The notes: generated from the letters alone by a model not told the origin. Counted from the first letter of the stretch, positions 1 to 9,352 are shown. The stretch: 14,137 nt of DNA from Smittium mucronatum (GCA_001953115.1 LSSL01004418.1:1-14137), one strand, 5' to 3'. A program made the numbers and translations.

Positions 1-163
1 TACTTTTTGTTTTCCGATGGGCATTGAGATTCTGATTGAGATTCGGATCGAGATTCGAATCGTCAACATCTACAATCTCATCTTCGCAATCCATACTTGA
101 ATTATGGGTTGTTACTGCCTTAACGACTTCGGTAACGGTGCAGGGCTTGGCTATCTTGCCCAT
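1..163 (-). CDS. N-terminal part of an unrecognised protein, cut by the window edge
   Basis: The minus-strand frame opens at ATG 163-161 and stays open to base 1, giving about 54 residues that begin MGKIAKPCTVTEVV. An in-frame TAG at 220-218 lies upstream, so this ATG is the first usable start unless an upstream exon is spliced in. Residues 24-34 are acidic (MDCEDEIVDVDD region). They are followed by a small repeat, SNLDPNLNQNLN, encoded by near-identical 12-nt units with AATCTC at the core, and then by a basic stretch (HRKTKS). I recognise no domain. It lies head-to-tail downstream of RPL15 and has its own TATA box. The coding call rests on the open frame, the promoter-like sequence upstream and the higher GC of this segment. 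The competing plus-strand ORF over the same bases looks random in composition. Function unknown. Confidence 0.45.
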   Translation of the reverse strand, partial: MGKIAKPCTVTEVVKAVTTHNSSMDCEDEIVDVDDSNLDPNLNQNLNAHRKTKS

Positions 164-237
164 AAGTGGCAATGTAGCTGGGGAGTTAACTTTTGGTGTT
201 GTGGTTTTTCTGCGATTCTATTGGCTCTTCAAAAATA

Positions 238-288
238 AAAGCTTAGAGAAGAGAGAGAGTTTTCCGCAATAAAGCTTAGAGAAGAGAG
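238..288. repeat. Duplicated purine-rich block in the leader of the left-edge gene
   Basis: The 18-mer AAAGCTTAGAGAAGAGAG occurs at 238-255 and again at 271-288, a period of 33 bp. A weaker third relative (AAAGCTTGAAAGTGAGA) starts at 298. On the minus strand, the sense of the flanking gene, these read as CT-rich tracts between the TATA box and the ATG. They could act as a pyrimidine-rich promoter or leader element, or simply be a small tandem duplication. Confidence 0.8.
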
Positions 289-344
289 TTTTTTTTTAAA
301 AGCTTGAAAGTGAGATAGTTTTAAAACAAGAGCCAAAAAACTGA

Positions 345-353
345 TTTTATATA
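345..353 (-). promoter_or_regulatory. TATA box of the left-edge gene
   Basis: The minus strand reads TATATAAAA, a full TATA consensus, about 180 nt upstream of the ATG at 163. It lies in the 316-bp gap between the RPL15 stop codon and this ATG, where only the left-edge gene needs a promoter. Assigned by motif and position only. Confidence 0.5.
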
Positions 354-419
354 AGAATCTAATATTAATTAGCGTATACAAAGAAAAGATTCAAGTTGAG
401 ATTTTTGTGATTATATGGA

Positions 420-425
420 TTTATT
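420..425 (-). terminator. Poly(A) signal AATAAA of RPL15
   Basis: AATAAA on the minus strand lies about 55 nt downstream of the RPL15 stop codon, a usual distance for a 3'-UTR in a compact fungal gene. Confidence 0.5.
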
Positions 426-479
426 CGACAAAACAAATGTTGAAAAAAACATCTGAACACCAACAAATAAATGTTACAA

Positions 480-1165
480 TTAACGATAACGACGGAGGGA
501 TAGGGTGTTGTTTCGTTTCCAGGTGGCACGACGACCAGAACCAGCAGATTTGTTGTAGTTGTGACCTTTTCCAATACCACGTGACTTTCTACCAGTTGAG
601 GTAAGGGCACGGGCTTCACGGCGTTTATGAACAGCATTACAAATCCAGTTGATTCTAGGATCGCGTCTGATGGCCTTGTGGTTGGGGTCGACGAGGATGA
701 CTTCGTAATATTTATAGGTAGAATCTTCGTTGATCCAGTATGAGTTGAGGACTCTAAGATTCTTGCATCTGCGGCCAACACGTTCTTCGGCGGTGGCACG
801 GAGTGATCTCTGGTATTTGATTTCATTGATACCCTGGTTAACTGGCTTACCGAAGACAGCACCCTTCTTGGCGGGTCTCTTGCGACCACCACGGCGGACA
901 CGGATTCTGTAGATAACATATCCTTGTTTGGCTTTGTAACCCAAGCGACGAGCTTTGTCAGGTCTAGATGGTCTGGGAGCGCGATGTACAACCTTCATCT
1001 GTCTGAAATTAAGAAGCATTCTTTAATTTTTTTCAATTAAAAAAATATGAATACTAATAAAAACTAAATATACCTATATTCCCAGCATCTGACGCGCAAC
1101 AAAAAGCGCATGACATCAGACTGCTTCTTCTTTTGTAGCTCTTCGAGATATTTGTAGGCACCCAT
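480..1165 (-). CDS. RPL15: 60S ribosomal protein L15 (eL15)
   Basis: Structural protein of the large cytosolic ribosomal subunit. Exon 1 is 1165-1074 (92 nt) and exon 2 is 1002-480 (523 nt), giving 204 residues, the normal eL15 length. The 71-nt intron (1073-1003) starts GTATAT and ends TTTCAG in phase 2, splitting the Arg codon in WEYRQMKV. The protein starts [20 protein letters not shown], as in other eL15 proteins. It keeps the [15 protein letters not shown] block, the [10 protein letters not shown] basic segment, the RVLNSYW and [13 protein letters not shown] core, and the RKSRG and NTLSLRRYR tail. The start was set from exon 1, because the ATG at 1019 lies inside the intron and would give a wrong N-terminus (MLLNFRQMK). 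[17 protein letters not shown] points to fungi. GC is visibly higher than in the flanks (37 of 60 bases at 841-900), as expected for a highly expressed gene. A probable 5'-UTR intron lies upstream. Confidence 0.98.
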
Positions 1166-1182
1166 TTTTAATTAATATCTAA

Positions 1183-1319
1183 CTAAATAGTACATAAAAG
1201 TTAGATTCGAATCGGAAATTCAAAAAATCGAAACCAAGGTGATATATAGGTCTCGCAAGGTATTGTGTGAAGAATTCGTTAAAACACCAAATACCTAAAC
1301 TAAAATTAAAATAACTTAC
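1183..1319 (-). other. RPL15: Probable 5'-UTR intron of RPL15
   Basis: On the minus strand a consensus donor GTAAGT begins at 1319. A CTAAC branch-point motif lies at 1204-1200 and an acceptor TTTAG ends at 1183, 17 nt before the ATG. The length is 137 nt. Inside is a stem: AGGTATTGTGT (1258-1268) pairs with ACAC (1284-1287) and AATACCT (1290-1296), with a 2-nt bulge and a 15-nt loop. Leader introns are common in fungal ribosomal-protein genes. Predicted from splice signals only, with no coding frame to confirm it. Confidence 0.6.
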
Positions 1320-1350
1320 CAACTTGGGACGCTCAGAAAGGAGGATCGTT

Positions 1351-1414
1351 AAGATTCGCAAATATTTTTGTCTTTGATTGTATTTTTTTTTCGAATCTTC
1401 TAAAAAATTATACT
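1351..1414 (-). promoter_or_regulatory. RPL15: Probable RPL15 promoter region
   Basis: Upstream of the predicted leader intron the minus strand carries a TATA-like AGTATAATTT at 1414-1405. There is also a perfect 8-bp inverted repeat, AAGATTCG (1351-1358) and CGAATCTT (1392-1399). A related 10-bp palindrome, GATTCGAATC, lies at 1204-1213 inside the leader intron. The recurrence of GATTCG around this highly expressed gene suggests a factor-binding site, but this is inference. Confidence 0.35.
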
Positions 1415-3227
1415 ATGTCACAGCAAATGCAATTTTATTTTCCTATCCTTCTATTCATCTGGTCCAATGATGTATCTCAGACCTTATTGGATTATAATTG
1501 ATAAATACTTTTAATTAGCAAATTTTGCCGAATCAATCATAAATCAGCTATATATTTAATGTATTTGATCCATTGGTATTCGAAATAAATTTTTTTCAAC
1601 ACGCATATTATTTTTAGAGATAAATATTACTGGTATCCAACAAATTTAGGGTAATTCATCCAGACTTATTATTCCACATTTCAATAGGTCTAATTTTGGA
1701 AAATATATAAGTATTTACGTTTATGGCAAATAGAATGCCATAAATTACATCAAATCTAAAGTGGATATCTGCCGCAATTTGGTTTTATATATAATTCATT
1801 TCTTAAGGCTATGAAAATTAAGCGAGGAATCTCTTTTCAGGACCGGAGAGACATAACTAGCTGCCATTTTTTGCCCAATGTTATTATTTTATTGTTAATA
1901 TTATTTGGCTGTTATTTAAATCAAGATGATTCATTAATTGAAATCGTTGCTATGTACAAATAGTAGAGAGGCGAAAATTTGTACGCGGAAAGGGTTAAAG
2001 AACACATATTTATTAGCGGTGTAAACTATGACCAACAATAATGGAATTTTTGATTTTTCACACTTAAATTCGTATTCCATTGGTTGCTTAACTTTAATCG
2101 CCCAATGGTGTCATTTAATTCTATCAAATATTAGTACAAATGGCACTCTGGGCATCAAGGGGTTAAAAAGAGTGACAAAACATCACAATATAGTGACAGT
2201 CGAATTTGAAAAATAAATAGTATAAAAAATCCTGAAATGGGTATTTAGTTATTCATCTGGACTATTAGATTCCTGTAATTTTTCTCTGATTCTTTCTTTA
2301 TTTAGAATAAATTTAACACACTAATTATAAGAGCATCTAAAACAATCTCTATTTCGGTATACTATACTTGTGCATTTAATATCTATAACTTCCCAGAATT
2401 AGAATTTCGCTTTTGCAGAAATTTTCAGGAACCTGATCTAGTAATGATGCTGCACAGTGTAAAAATCTAGTTTTTGAATTTTGATCTTCTCTTAACTCAT
2501 CAAGTATTATCGGTTTTAGCTATCAGTATTCTAATCTAGCTCATTTATCACCAAACCTCATATATATGTATCGATTTGATGAATTCAACCAAATCAGTTT
2601 TGTTTATGAAGGATTTCAGAATCGTTTTAAAAAATTAATTGATAATACGTCTCAAATGAAAAATGTTTTTCTAAAACTTTTAATTATTTTTTTAGCAGAC
2701 CTAATATTCAATTATTTTGTTGAAACTACTTTCAAAATTTTGAAATCCAGAAACTTCCTTATGGTTAAAAAAACAATTAAATCGGTGTTATTTCATAACT
2801 TTTTGTAATTTGAATAATATAGTAATTTTCTATTTATCCGAGATACCCATTCCTTCCTCGGGTTTTCATTTTCCGTAACTGGTATTATATGTGATCTGAT
2901 TTCAAGGAAATATATTTACCCCCTGACGTATCTGTAGTTCACACAATTTAATCCACTTTTGATTCCAATTAGTTCAAAAAATTTAGCTTGGTTTTTGATA
3001 AGATAATAGGAAAAAATTGAAGATGACCAACAATAGACGTTGTAAAACTAGGAAATAACCAGGGTATTTATTAGGTCTGATTGATAAAAAAAAATCTATA
3101 AAATGACTAATCGAATAATAAAAATACTAAATGCTAAAAAAAATTGAATAGTCAGAAGAGAGAAAAAAAAAGAGAAATAGATGAATACAAAGCTAGCTAA
3201 AAGAAAAGAGATATTTAAACGCCAGTA
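1415..3227. other. Gene-free spacer between RPL15 and the SH3 gene
   Basis: AT-rich sequence with many stop codons in all frames. Two short plus-strand ORFs (2028-2216, 62 residues; 2566-2808, 80 residues) have compositions typical of translated AT-rich noncoding DNA (Phe, Ile, Asn, Lys) and no recognisable motif or splice-supported extension. No tRNA, transposon end or long repeat was seen. The 3' part, up to 3227, should contain the 3'-UTR of the SH3 gene. A minus-strand AATAAA at 3072-3067, about 156 nt past its stop, is one possible poly(A) signal. Confidence 0.6.
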
Positions 3228-5453
3228 TTAGAAATCAAAGGTGAATGCATAGCTAGGGAATATCCCAGAACGATACTCGCGAGTGGGCAAATCAGAGGAG
3301 GCAGTGATACTGCCCAACACCCATTCAGAATTAATTCTATCAGTGATGTAAACCATATCGCCTTTAGATAACTTTAAGCGGCCCTGCAGTTTGGACTCAT
3401 AGCTCAATGTAGCTTTTGCATAGCAAGGGAGCTTTTGCGATATGAGAGCTTGGTTGGAATCGTACAGTTCTAGGAAGCTGTCTTCTTTGTGGTTAAATAG
3501 TTCGCGACAGAAAACTTTACTCTTGTTGTTCGGCGTATTCGGTAAAGGTTTGTTGTAAAACATATCGCCAAGTTTTCTGGGGCTATTACTTTCTTTGCTA
3601 TCGGAAATACCAATAGACTTGAGTTCAAAATTTAAAGAGTTTACAGCAGTATTGGACTCATTCTTAGATCCTAGAGAATCATCCTTGTAAGGGTTTGTGC
3701 ATGACAATTCTTCCTTGGAAAGGTTCAACTGTAAATCTAAAGATTCATACATTTTCTTTTGGTGATAGTATTGAGAGAAGCTTTCTCGGGAGGAGGGTTT
3801 GATTGTGGAGTCAGAATGGTCGAACTCAAATGTGTGTCTTGAATCGTAAAGCTTGAGGTTAGAAGCTGACTTCCTGATCATATTGTCTCTTGAGCTGGAT
3901 CGAGAGCTATGAAAGCTTCTTCCAGCAGTGTCATTATCAGGCCGAGAGATATTTTCAGAAGAACTGTTCATAAAGTAGTAGACTTCATTTTTAGGCAGAC
4001 ATTCAGTTTCTATGGTGCTTAAATCAAAAGCAGAATTTTTAAGCAATTTAGGAATTGACCGATTTTCAGGGACTGTTTTATTGTAGATGGATATATCGTC
4101 ATCAGTGTCAGCAAATTGATCGTCTTCGGGTTGTGCTATGGAATGTTTTCTTTGCACCTTCGGGGTTTTGAGCTTGTGAATATTCGGTAAAATCAATCTG
4201 AAAGCGGGGTTCAAATGACTATAGGAATCGGTTCCTGAAGATTCAGAGGGAAAAAGAACTTTTCGGTTTTTGGAGGGGTCGGAGGAAACTTCGTGATTTT
4301 TCCTGGACTGGTTTTCAAAATTTTGAGAAAAGGTAGATAAATCATTAGATGAAATACCACCTTCAGGTTCATCGCCCAAATATTTGAGATTTGAATTTAG
4401 AAACGCTTTAGAATCAATGCTGGAACTGTTCGAATGGGAAGAATCAGTAAAAATTGGATCGGAAACGGAAATGATTTTTTTTTGGAACTCAGAGCTGATG
4501 CCAAGAGATGGAACGTGGTTATTTCTGGATCCTAAATTAGGAAAATCTACACTTGAAGGAGAGGAATATGAAGCACCAGCAGAATTAGAGGAAATGGCAG
4601 TTACGTCCGATAAATTGCTATTTGATGCCAAAATCGACTCATCAAATGTCTCAAAGGAAAAGTTGGGATCTGCAGCTTTTAATTTATCTGGGTCTTTATT
4701 GGGATTGGGGATGGAAGAGCAGGTAGGCACATCAGGAAATTTAGAAAGAATAGTGCGGGGACTTTCAATAAGCACATCTTTATCCTTGGCGTACTCATAA
4801 GAAGTCCTTAATAAGTCAAAGTCTATAGATCTTTTCAACTTGATGCAGCTAGGATGGTTGCGAGAAAGGATTTTGGGAGGAGAAGCGTTCTGACGTAAGT
4901 TTTTTGGGTGAGTAGGAGGCAATTTTTTCCCATATCCTTTTGAACTAGAAATGCTTTTAGGGCTAGAATCAGCTGAAGAAAATGGGAGACTTTTATAGGT
5001 TTGAACTTTAGTGGATTTGGAGAAATAATTACTTTCTGTTCTTCTACCAGGGCTACTTAAGGGAGTAGTAATTTGATTAAGGTCTTTTGAATTTTTAGGA
5101 TATTGTGGGCTTAATGGTAGACAGGAATTTATAGTAGAATAGTTCTCAAGACTAATTTCTTTGTTATCCAAAAGGATTTGGACATTTTTTCTAATACTGG
5201 CTATCAAATAAAGACCCAATTCACTTATGACCACTTCTTCTGGAACTATAAAAGAAAATAGAATGCTTTTATTAATAAATATATAACAGGGAATATTTAA
5301 AATAATTAAACATAAACGCATAAGGGGCATATCGATTGCTTGTTAAAAAGGATATTATTGAAATTCTGCTAAAAATACAGACTTACATGGATGGTTAGCA
5401 GTATGAGAAGATTGATGGTATCTGGTGTGTTCAATGTGATTATTTGAAAGCAT
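3228..5453 (-). CDS. SH3-domain protein with long Ser/Asn-rich linker
   Basis: Two exons: 5453-5387 (67 nt) and 5245-3228 (2018 nt), giving 694 residues. The 141-nt intron has donor GTAAGT (5386) and acceptor TTTTATAG (5246) in phase 1. It removes the hydrophobic read-through MPLMRLCLIILN... that would otherwise look like an N-terminus. The C-terminal 60-odd residues (about 631-693) form an SH3 domain: ATLSYES (partial ALYDY), KGDMVYI, the Trp of SEWVLGSI at about 664, and GIFPSYAF with the Pro and Tyr of the peptide-binding surface. Residues 34-66 (LYLIASIRKNVQ to INSCLP) form a predicted helix ending in LP. It resembles the short helix before the SH3 of yeast Lsb1/Pin3. Between them lie about 560 residues rich in Ser and Asn, probably disordered, with Pro-containing motifs such as LPPTHPKN and KPLPNTPNN. 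It is likely an adaptor binding Pro-rich ligands, possibly at cortical actin or endocytic sites. The SH3 call is firm; the cellular role is inference. Confidence 0.9.
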
Positions 5454-5562
5454 TTTTGATATACTTGAGGATAAATGTTTAATATGACGACAGTAAAGAG
5501 CTGTGGAACAACCGATTGAGCAGTATATTGCGTTGGAGAGAACGTAAGGATTGAAAGTGAGA

Positions 5563-5569
5563 ATTTATA
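5563..5569 (-). promoter_or_regulatory. TATA box of the SH3 gene
   Basis: The minus strand reads TATAAAT about 110 nt upstream of the ATG at 5453-5451. The same bases contain the in-frame TAA that closes the frame upstream of this ATG. No other in-frame ATG lies between, which also supports the chosen start. Confidence 0.5.
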
Positions 5570-5751
5570 CAAGTGCGATTGAATATAAAAAAACAGAAGG
5601 CAACTCTAGCTATTGATTTTGGGTCGATGAATAATGTAGATAAAACATGAACCAAGATGGGAACTAATAAAGACGGATTAAGGTTAAGAGTAAATTGAGG
5701 AATAAATAATGCAGTTATATTTAGTAACTTTGGATATTGAATAAGAATATG

Positions 5752-5795
5752 GGGCGGTTTATATTTAATACATTAAATAGGGCGGTTTATATTTA
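5752..5795. repeat. 16-bp direct repeat GGGCGGTTTATATTTA
   Basis: Two identical copies lie at 5752-5767 and 5780-5795 (period 28). The GGGCGG core stands out in an AT-rich spacer about 300-340 bp upstream of the SH3 gene start. It could be a paired upstream regulatory site, but no function is shown. Confidence 0.75.
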
Positions 5796-6157
5796 GCAGC
5801 TTGGAGCGTTGGCACAATAAAAACGAAAGTGCGATGCATTACAATTCAATTATTATGAAATAGACAATGAGCAATAGAACTAAATGAACGTGCACGCCTA
5901 GAAAATGAGCGTGTTTATAAATGCATCTGAACAGTTTGACATTATTAATTATTTTGCTCATTAAAGTGATCTGATGAATAAAGCCTCAAGAATCATCAAA
6001 GAATAGACAGAATGTTGCCGACATATGCCATTATTCAAGCAGTGGAACTACCAGTAATCCCCATCACTTTAGCTGATTGTTATTGACACAAAATATGGAA
6101 AACAAACAAACATTCAGTAACCTGACTTGTAAATAAACACGATAATCCCCAATTTAG

Positions 6158-6382
6158 CTATGCTTTGCACTTGGGATTTGTGGCCTCGTTTCGGAGCCCC
6201 GTTATTTGGATTTTATTGGCAACCTTTGTTTGGTTTTCAACTTTGGCGATCGCGCTAAATAATTGCTGGATTTGTTTATGGCCAACCAATATATATTCTG
6301 GAATAGGAAGTCTTCCCAAATGTTGGGAAACTACCCAACTTACTTTTAGCCTAAAAACGCGACAACATTTCCAATAGACCAT
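6158..6382 (-). CDS. Doubtful orphan ORF (74 residues)
   Basis: An uninterrupted minus-strand frame begins MVYWKCCRVFRLKVSWVV and ends NEATNPKCKA. Its composition (Gln, Lys, Val, few Phe/Asn runs) is less like random AT-rich translation than other short ORFs here, and the local GC is higher than in the flanks. A similar-length ORF exists on the opposite strand (6165-6377), so openness alone is weak evidence. No domain, TATA box or splice-supported extension is seen. It could be a relic of an older gene or mobile element, or chance. Confidence 0.15.
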   Translation of the reverse strand: MVYWKCCRVFRLKVSWVVSQHLGRLPIPEYILVGHKQIQQLFSAIAKVENQTKVANKIQITGLRNEATNPKCKA

Positions 6383-6682
6383 TAGAATCCACTATACTAA
6401 GGATCTACCCGCCAATAAAAAATTGTGAAAATATGCTAATTTTAAACATTTGCATTTCGGCTAAATTGACCACGTAAAAGAAAAAAAAAGAAAAACAATG
6501 CGTGCATTTTTATCAAGATACGCGTTTTGAATGTTTAAACTTTCTTATCCAAGTAAGCTTCCATTAAAGCATCTAGAACTTGAATCTCTTGTATTCTGAG
6601 CAGTATGCAGGTTTAAACTTGGCGCTATCTTGGTCTTGCTAATAATTGTATCTGGAACGATTCGCTAACGACCAATACTAAT

Positions 6683-6747
6683 AATATATAAACACTATTT
6701 TTTTTTTGTATCACGGAATTTTAATGTAAATATATAAACACTATTTT
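6683..6747. repeat. 19-bp direct repeat AATATATAAACACTATTTT
   Basis: Identical copies lie at 6683-6701 and 6729-6747 (period 46), separated by a T-tract and a short unique segment. It looks like a small local tandem duplication. Confidence 0.75.
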
Positions 6748-6781
6748 AGAATTTAATGCAACCGAGTTTATTACAAGATGT

Positions 6782-6864
6782 GTAAACATCTAACCTTTTC
6801 TAGTGTTTGAATATTATAAATAAATTCCCTTTAAAAAAAAGAAAAAAAAAGTAAACATCTAACC
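6782..6864. repeat. 14-bp direct repeat GTAAACATCTAACC
   Basis: Copies lie at 6782-6795 and 6851-6864 (period 69), adjacent to the 19-bp repeat pair. Together they suggest that this 200-bp stretch grew by short duplications, perhaps by replication slippage at the neighbouring A/T tracts. Confidence 0.7.
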
Positions 6865-8771
6865 GTTGGATATCAACGAAAGTAGAGTGGGGTATCGCTT
6901 TCTTTATAAGTTGCAGAAGTGCAGATATTTGCAAATTCAATCTAGAGATCTATAATGGAACTTGGTTTTCAAATATTAGGAAACCTCCATAATTTCCAGC
7001 TATAACAAATATCCTATTTGAAATATTCGACTATGTTAAACCATAAACTATCTCTCCACCCCTTATTTCCCTATGATGACTAATAATCTTTAAGAATTAC
7101 TACTTTCTGGATCAAAAAACAATTTTGTCATCAATTGATTTAGTTTTTTATTACCACAACACTTATTATTAGTTTAAATTCTAATTTAGTTCTTTAGGCC
7201 TATTCTATGATATTATTGAGAATGATACAGCATGTAGATTGAGATTATGTACCAGCTGAATTTTGACCTACTTCCACTAACTCCATCGGATATCTACTGC
7301 GTTTACATCTTGGATGCAGATAAAACATTAAAAAAATACTTTCCTTTATATATTTTTTCCAAAAATATTAATTGAAATGATTTCTTAGCGCGCGGTGTAA
7401 TGCTATACTTTAGCTATCATTATCAATACTAACTACGTTTAGATTTAAAAGCTACTCTTGTACAGTTAATAAGATAAGAAGTTTTCAATTAAACCTCTCT
7501 CAATTATACAAGATCGTTGGCAATTAGTCATCAATCTACAATATCAAATCATTACTTTGGCATTGGAATACACAGATTATTCTAATTAAATATCTATTTA
7601 AGCCCAAATGGGAGAACAGGGGTTTTTTTAGCATCCCTATTACCTTTTTATGTATTAAGAGTGGATACTGCACTGTTAACGATAGTCATCATTTCACCCA
7701 CTCATAAACCCATCCAACCCCATTTAATATTTGAATGCTACATCAAACTAATGTTTTTACGGCGGAATGGGGTTCATATTTGTGAAATTTAGCATCAAAT
7801 TACTATAAACCATAATTTGTTTATTCTAAACAGAAAATTGTTTTGCTTTTTAGAGTTAAAAGGGTGTTATCATTACTGAAAGTAATCCTCGTCTTAAAAC
7901 TACCTTTGTATTTGATTAGTTTGACTGATAGTACATAACATTATGGAATCCCAAAATAACATAAACTAATTTATAGCTTCTATATCCGCAAAGTCGGTTC
8001 AAAAAAAAAAAATCTGAAAATTGTTTTTGGGTAGGAAAATATCAATTATCTCTCATATATCTATGGAATAGCATACAAGCAGAGCCTATTTATTTTGAAA
8101 TTTTTTGATCAAATAACGGCAGCCCCCTATTTAACTACAAGGTTTTGTTATAATTACTTTATCAAACACCCCCCCCACCCCTTATATATGAAAAACATGA
8201 ATATATGATTTTCTTGACGCTTGGATTTCATGTTGATATATTATATTATCTCTGCTAAAAGTCTCAGCAAAATATAACCTGAGATCCAAAATATACCAGT
8301 TAATACCCCCTCATATACTTTAACGAAATTAGCAAATTTCACTTACACAGAATACTCCCTGTTATTTGATTTTCATTTTATTTCATAAAAGTATTACCGC
8401 AAAATCTCAAAAGCAACAAAAAATTTGAAATATACCATGGTGATAATGGAAAGGGTTACAACTAGCTAAAATATCCCACCATAGCCGCAACAACCCACCA
8501 TAACTACAACTGCTTCTTCACTCAGTTTCTCATCTAAACATAGCACATCAAAAGATTGCTAACATCGAAAAAAAGCTCATTATCCTCCACCCAATGACTT
8601 CTTCATAAAATCTCTGGTGGTTAGCCTCTGATTATTTTCCTACTTTCTGGCTGCTATAAGCGTCGACCAGTAAACGGCCTCGATCAAATCACTTGGTTTC
8701 TTCTCTATTTTTTTTTTGTCTTTACTGTGCTTGGTTTTTACATACCGACGAACAAAACACCTTAAGTTTAA

Positions 8772-9352
8772 ATGCTTATTTTCGATCTTCTTGGTAAATA
8801 TCCTTATTTCGATTCACCCAGCTCTCTTGGCTTAGTAGATATATATCCAAGGCGTATAACTTATTATTCTTTTTATATTTTGGACATCATGTACTCTTAG
8901 GAAACAGTCTAGGCTTTATACTGACTGCCATTTGTTGGGGTTGCACTAACCCCTTCATCAAGCTAGGAGCTGAGGGTATCGAATCTATCAAAAAATCAAA
9001 TTGGCTTAGCCAAATATTCTCCGAAACTCTGTTTCTAGCAAAAAGATGGAAGGTATGTCCGCCTTCTCAAGCGTCCTAATTGTCCATATCCTTCATTATA
9101 AATTTTCTTTAAATGTCTCATACCCTCAATTCATAGTACGTTCTTCCCCTACTCATAAATCTAAGCGGCTCAGCCGTGTACTATTACACCCTCAGCGATG
9201 CTGACATAACTCTTGCTGTACCGATAGTCAATTCTCTTGCCCTTGTATTCTCCCAACTAACCGAGTACATGCTTTCCCAAAGACCAATCACAAGAAACGA
9301 AATGTTTGGAATATCTTTCATTATTTTAGGTGCTTCTTTATGTATTCAATAA
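8772..9352 (+). CDS. TMEM234: TMEM234-family four-helix membrane protein
   Basis: Three exons: 8772-8793 (22 nt), 8901-9052 and 9137-9352, giving 129 residues. Introns are 8794-8900 (donor GTAAAT, acceptor CTTAG, phase 1) and 9053-9136 (donor GTATGT, acceptor TCATAG, phase 0). The protein starts MLIFDLLGNSLGFILTAICW. Four hydrophobic segments are visible at about 11-27, 59-77, 82-104 and 112-128. Family hallmarks are CWGCTNPFIKLGAEG in the first helix, W-K-Y-V-L-P at the second splice junction, and DITLAVPIVNSLALVFSQLTE in the third helix. Length fits the family, a half-size relative of EamA/drug-metabolite transporters. Its transport substrate is not established. The start was chosen because the 22-nt exon ends at a donor and restores a Gly codon in frame with exon 2; the exon-2 frame has no suitable ATG of its own. 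AATAAA at 9348-9353 overlaps the TAA stop. It converges on the YIPF gene with 82 bp between stops. Confidence 0.9.

Larger units (their letters stand above)
5570..8771. other. Long spacer between the divergent SH3 and TMEM234 genes
   Basis: About 3.2 kb separates two divergently transcribed genes, so both promoters lie here. It contains the short direct repeats listed separately, A-rich tracts (6480-6495 and 6832-6850), a C-rich tract around 8168-8181, and one doubtful ORF at 6158-6382. No RNA gene, complete transposon or spliced gene could be supported. Base composition is slightly more balanced at 6150-6400 and 8450-8700, but the frames there are interrupted. Confidence 0.55.

Noticed and set aside
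365..991. 208-residue minus-strand ORF overlapping RPL15
   Set aside because: It is the +1 shadow of the eL15 coding sequence. The eL15 frame matches a conserved protein over its full length.
1200..1217. T-arm-like GATTCGAATC suggesting a tRNA
   Set aside because: The flanks do not form the five-pair T stem, and no D arm, anticodon arm or acceptor stem could be fitted around it.
2028..2216. 62-residue plus-strand ORF
   Set aside because: No motif, random-looking composition, and no promoter or splice evidence.
2566..2808. 80-residue plus-strand ORF with a hydrophobic stretch
   Set aside because: Its Phe/Ile/Lys/Asn-rich composition is typical of translated AT-rich noncoding DNA, with no supporting signals.
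4384..4800. 138-residue plus-strand ORF antisense to the SH3 gene
   Set aside because: Its open frame follows from the Ser-rich codon pattern on the other strand. It has no splice or promoter support.
5246..5330. ATG at 5330 as the start of the SH3 protein (MPLMRLCLIILN)
   Set aside because: This hydrophobic stretch is intronic. GTAAGT at 5386 and TTTTATAG at 5246 give a clean in-frame junction to an upstream exon with its own TATA box. A signal peptide on an SH3 adaptor would also be unexpected.
8466..8696. Coding-like minus-strand stretch (for example SDLIEAVYWSTLIAARK and LDEKLSEEAVVVMVG) as a pseudogene
   Set aside because: It is one frame of 77 codons with four stops, about what chance gives at this base composition. 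I recognise no family. It also lies in the TMEM234 promoter region.
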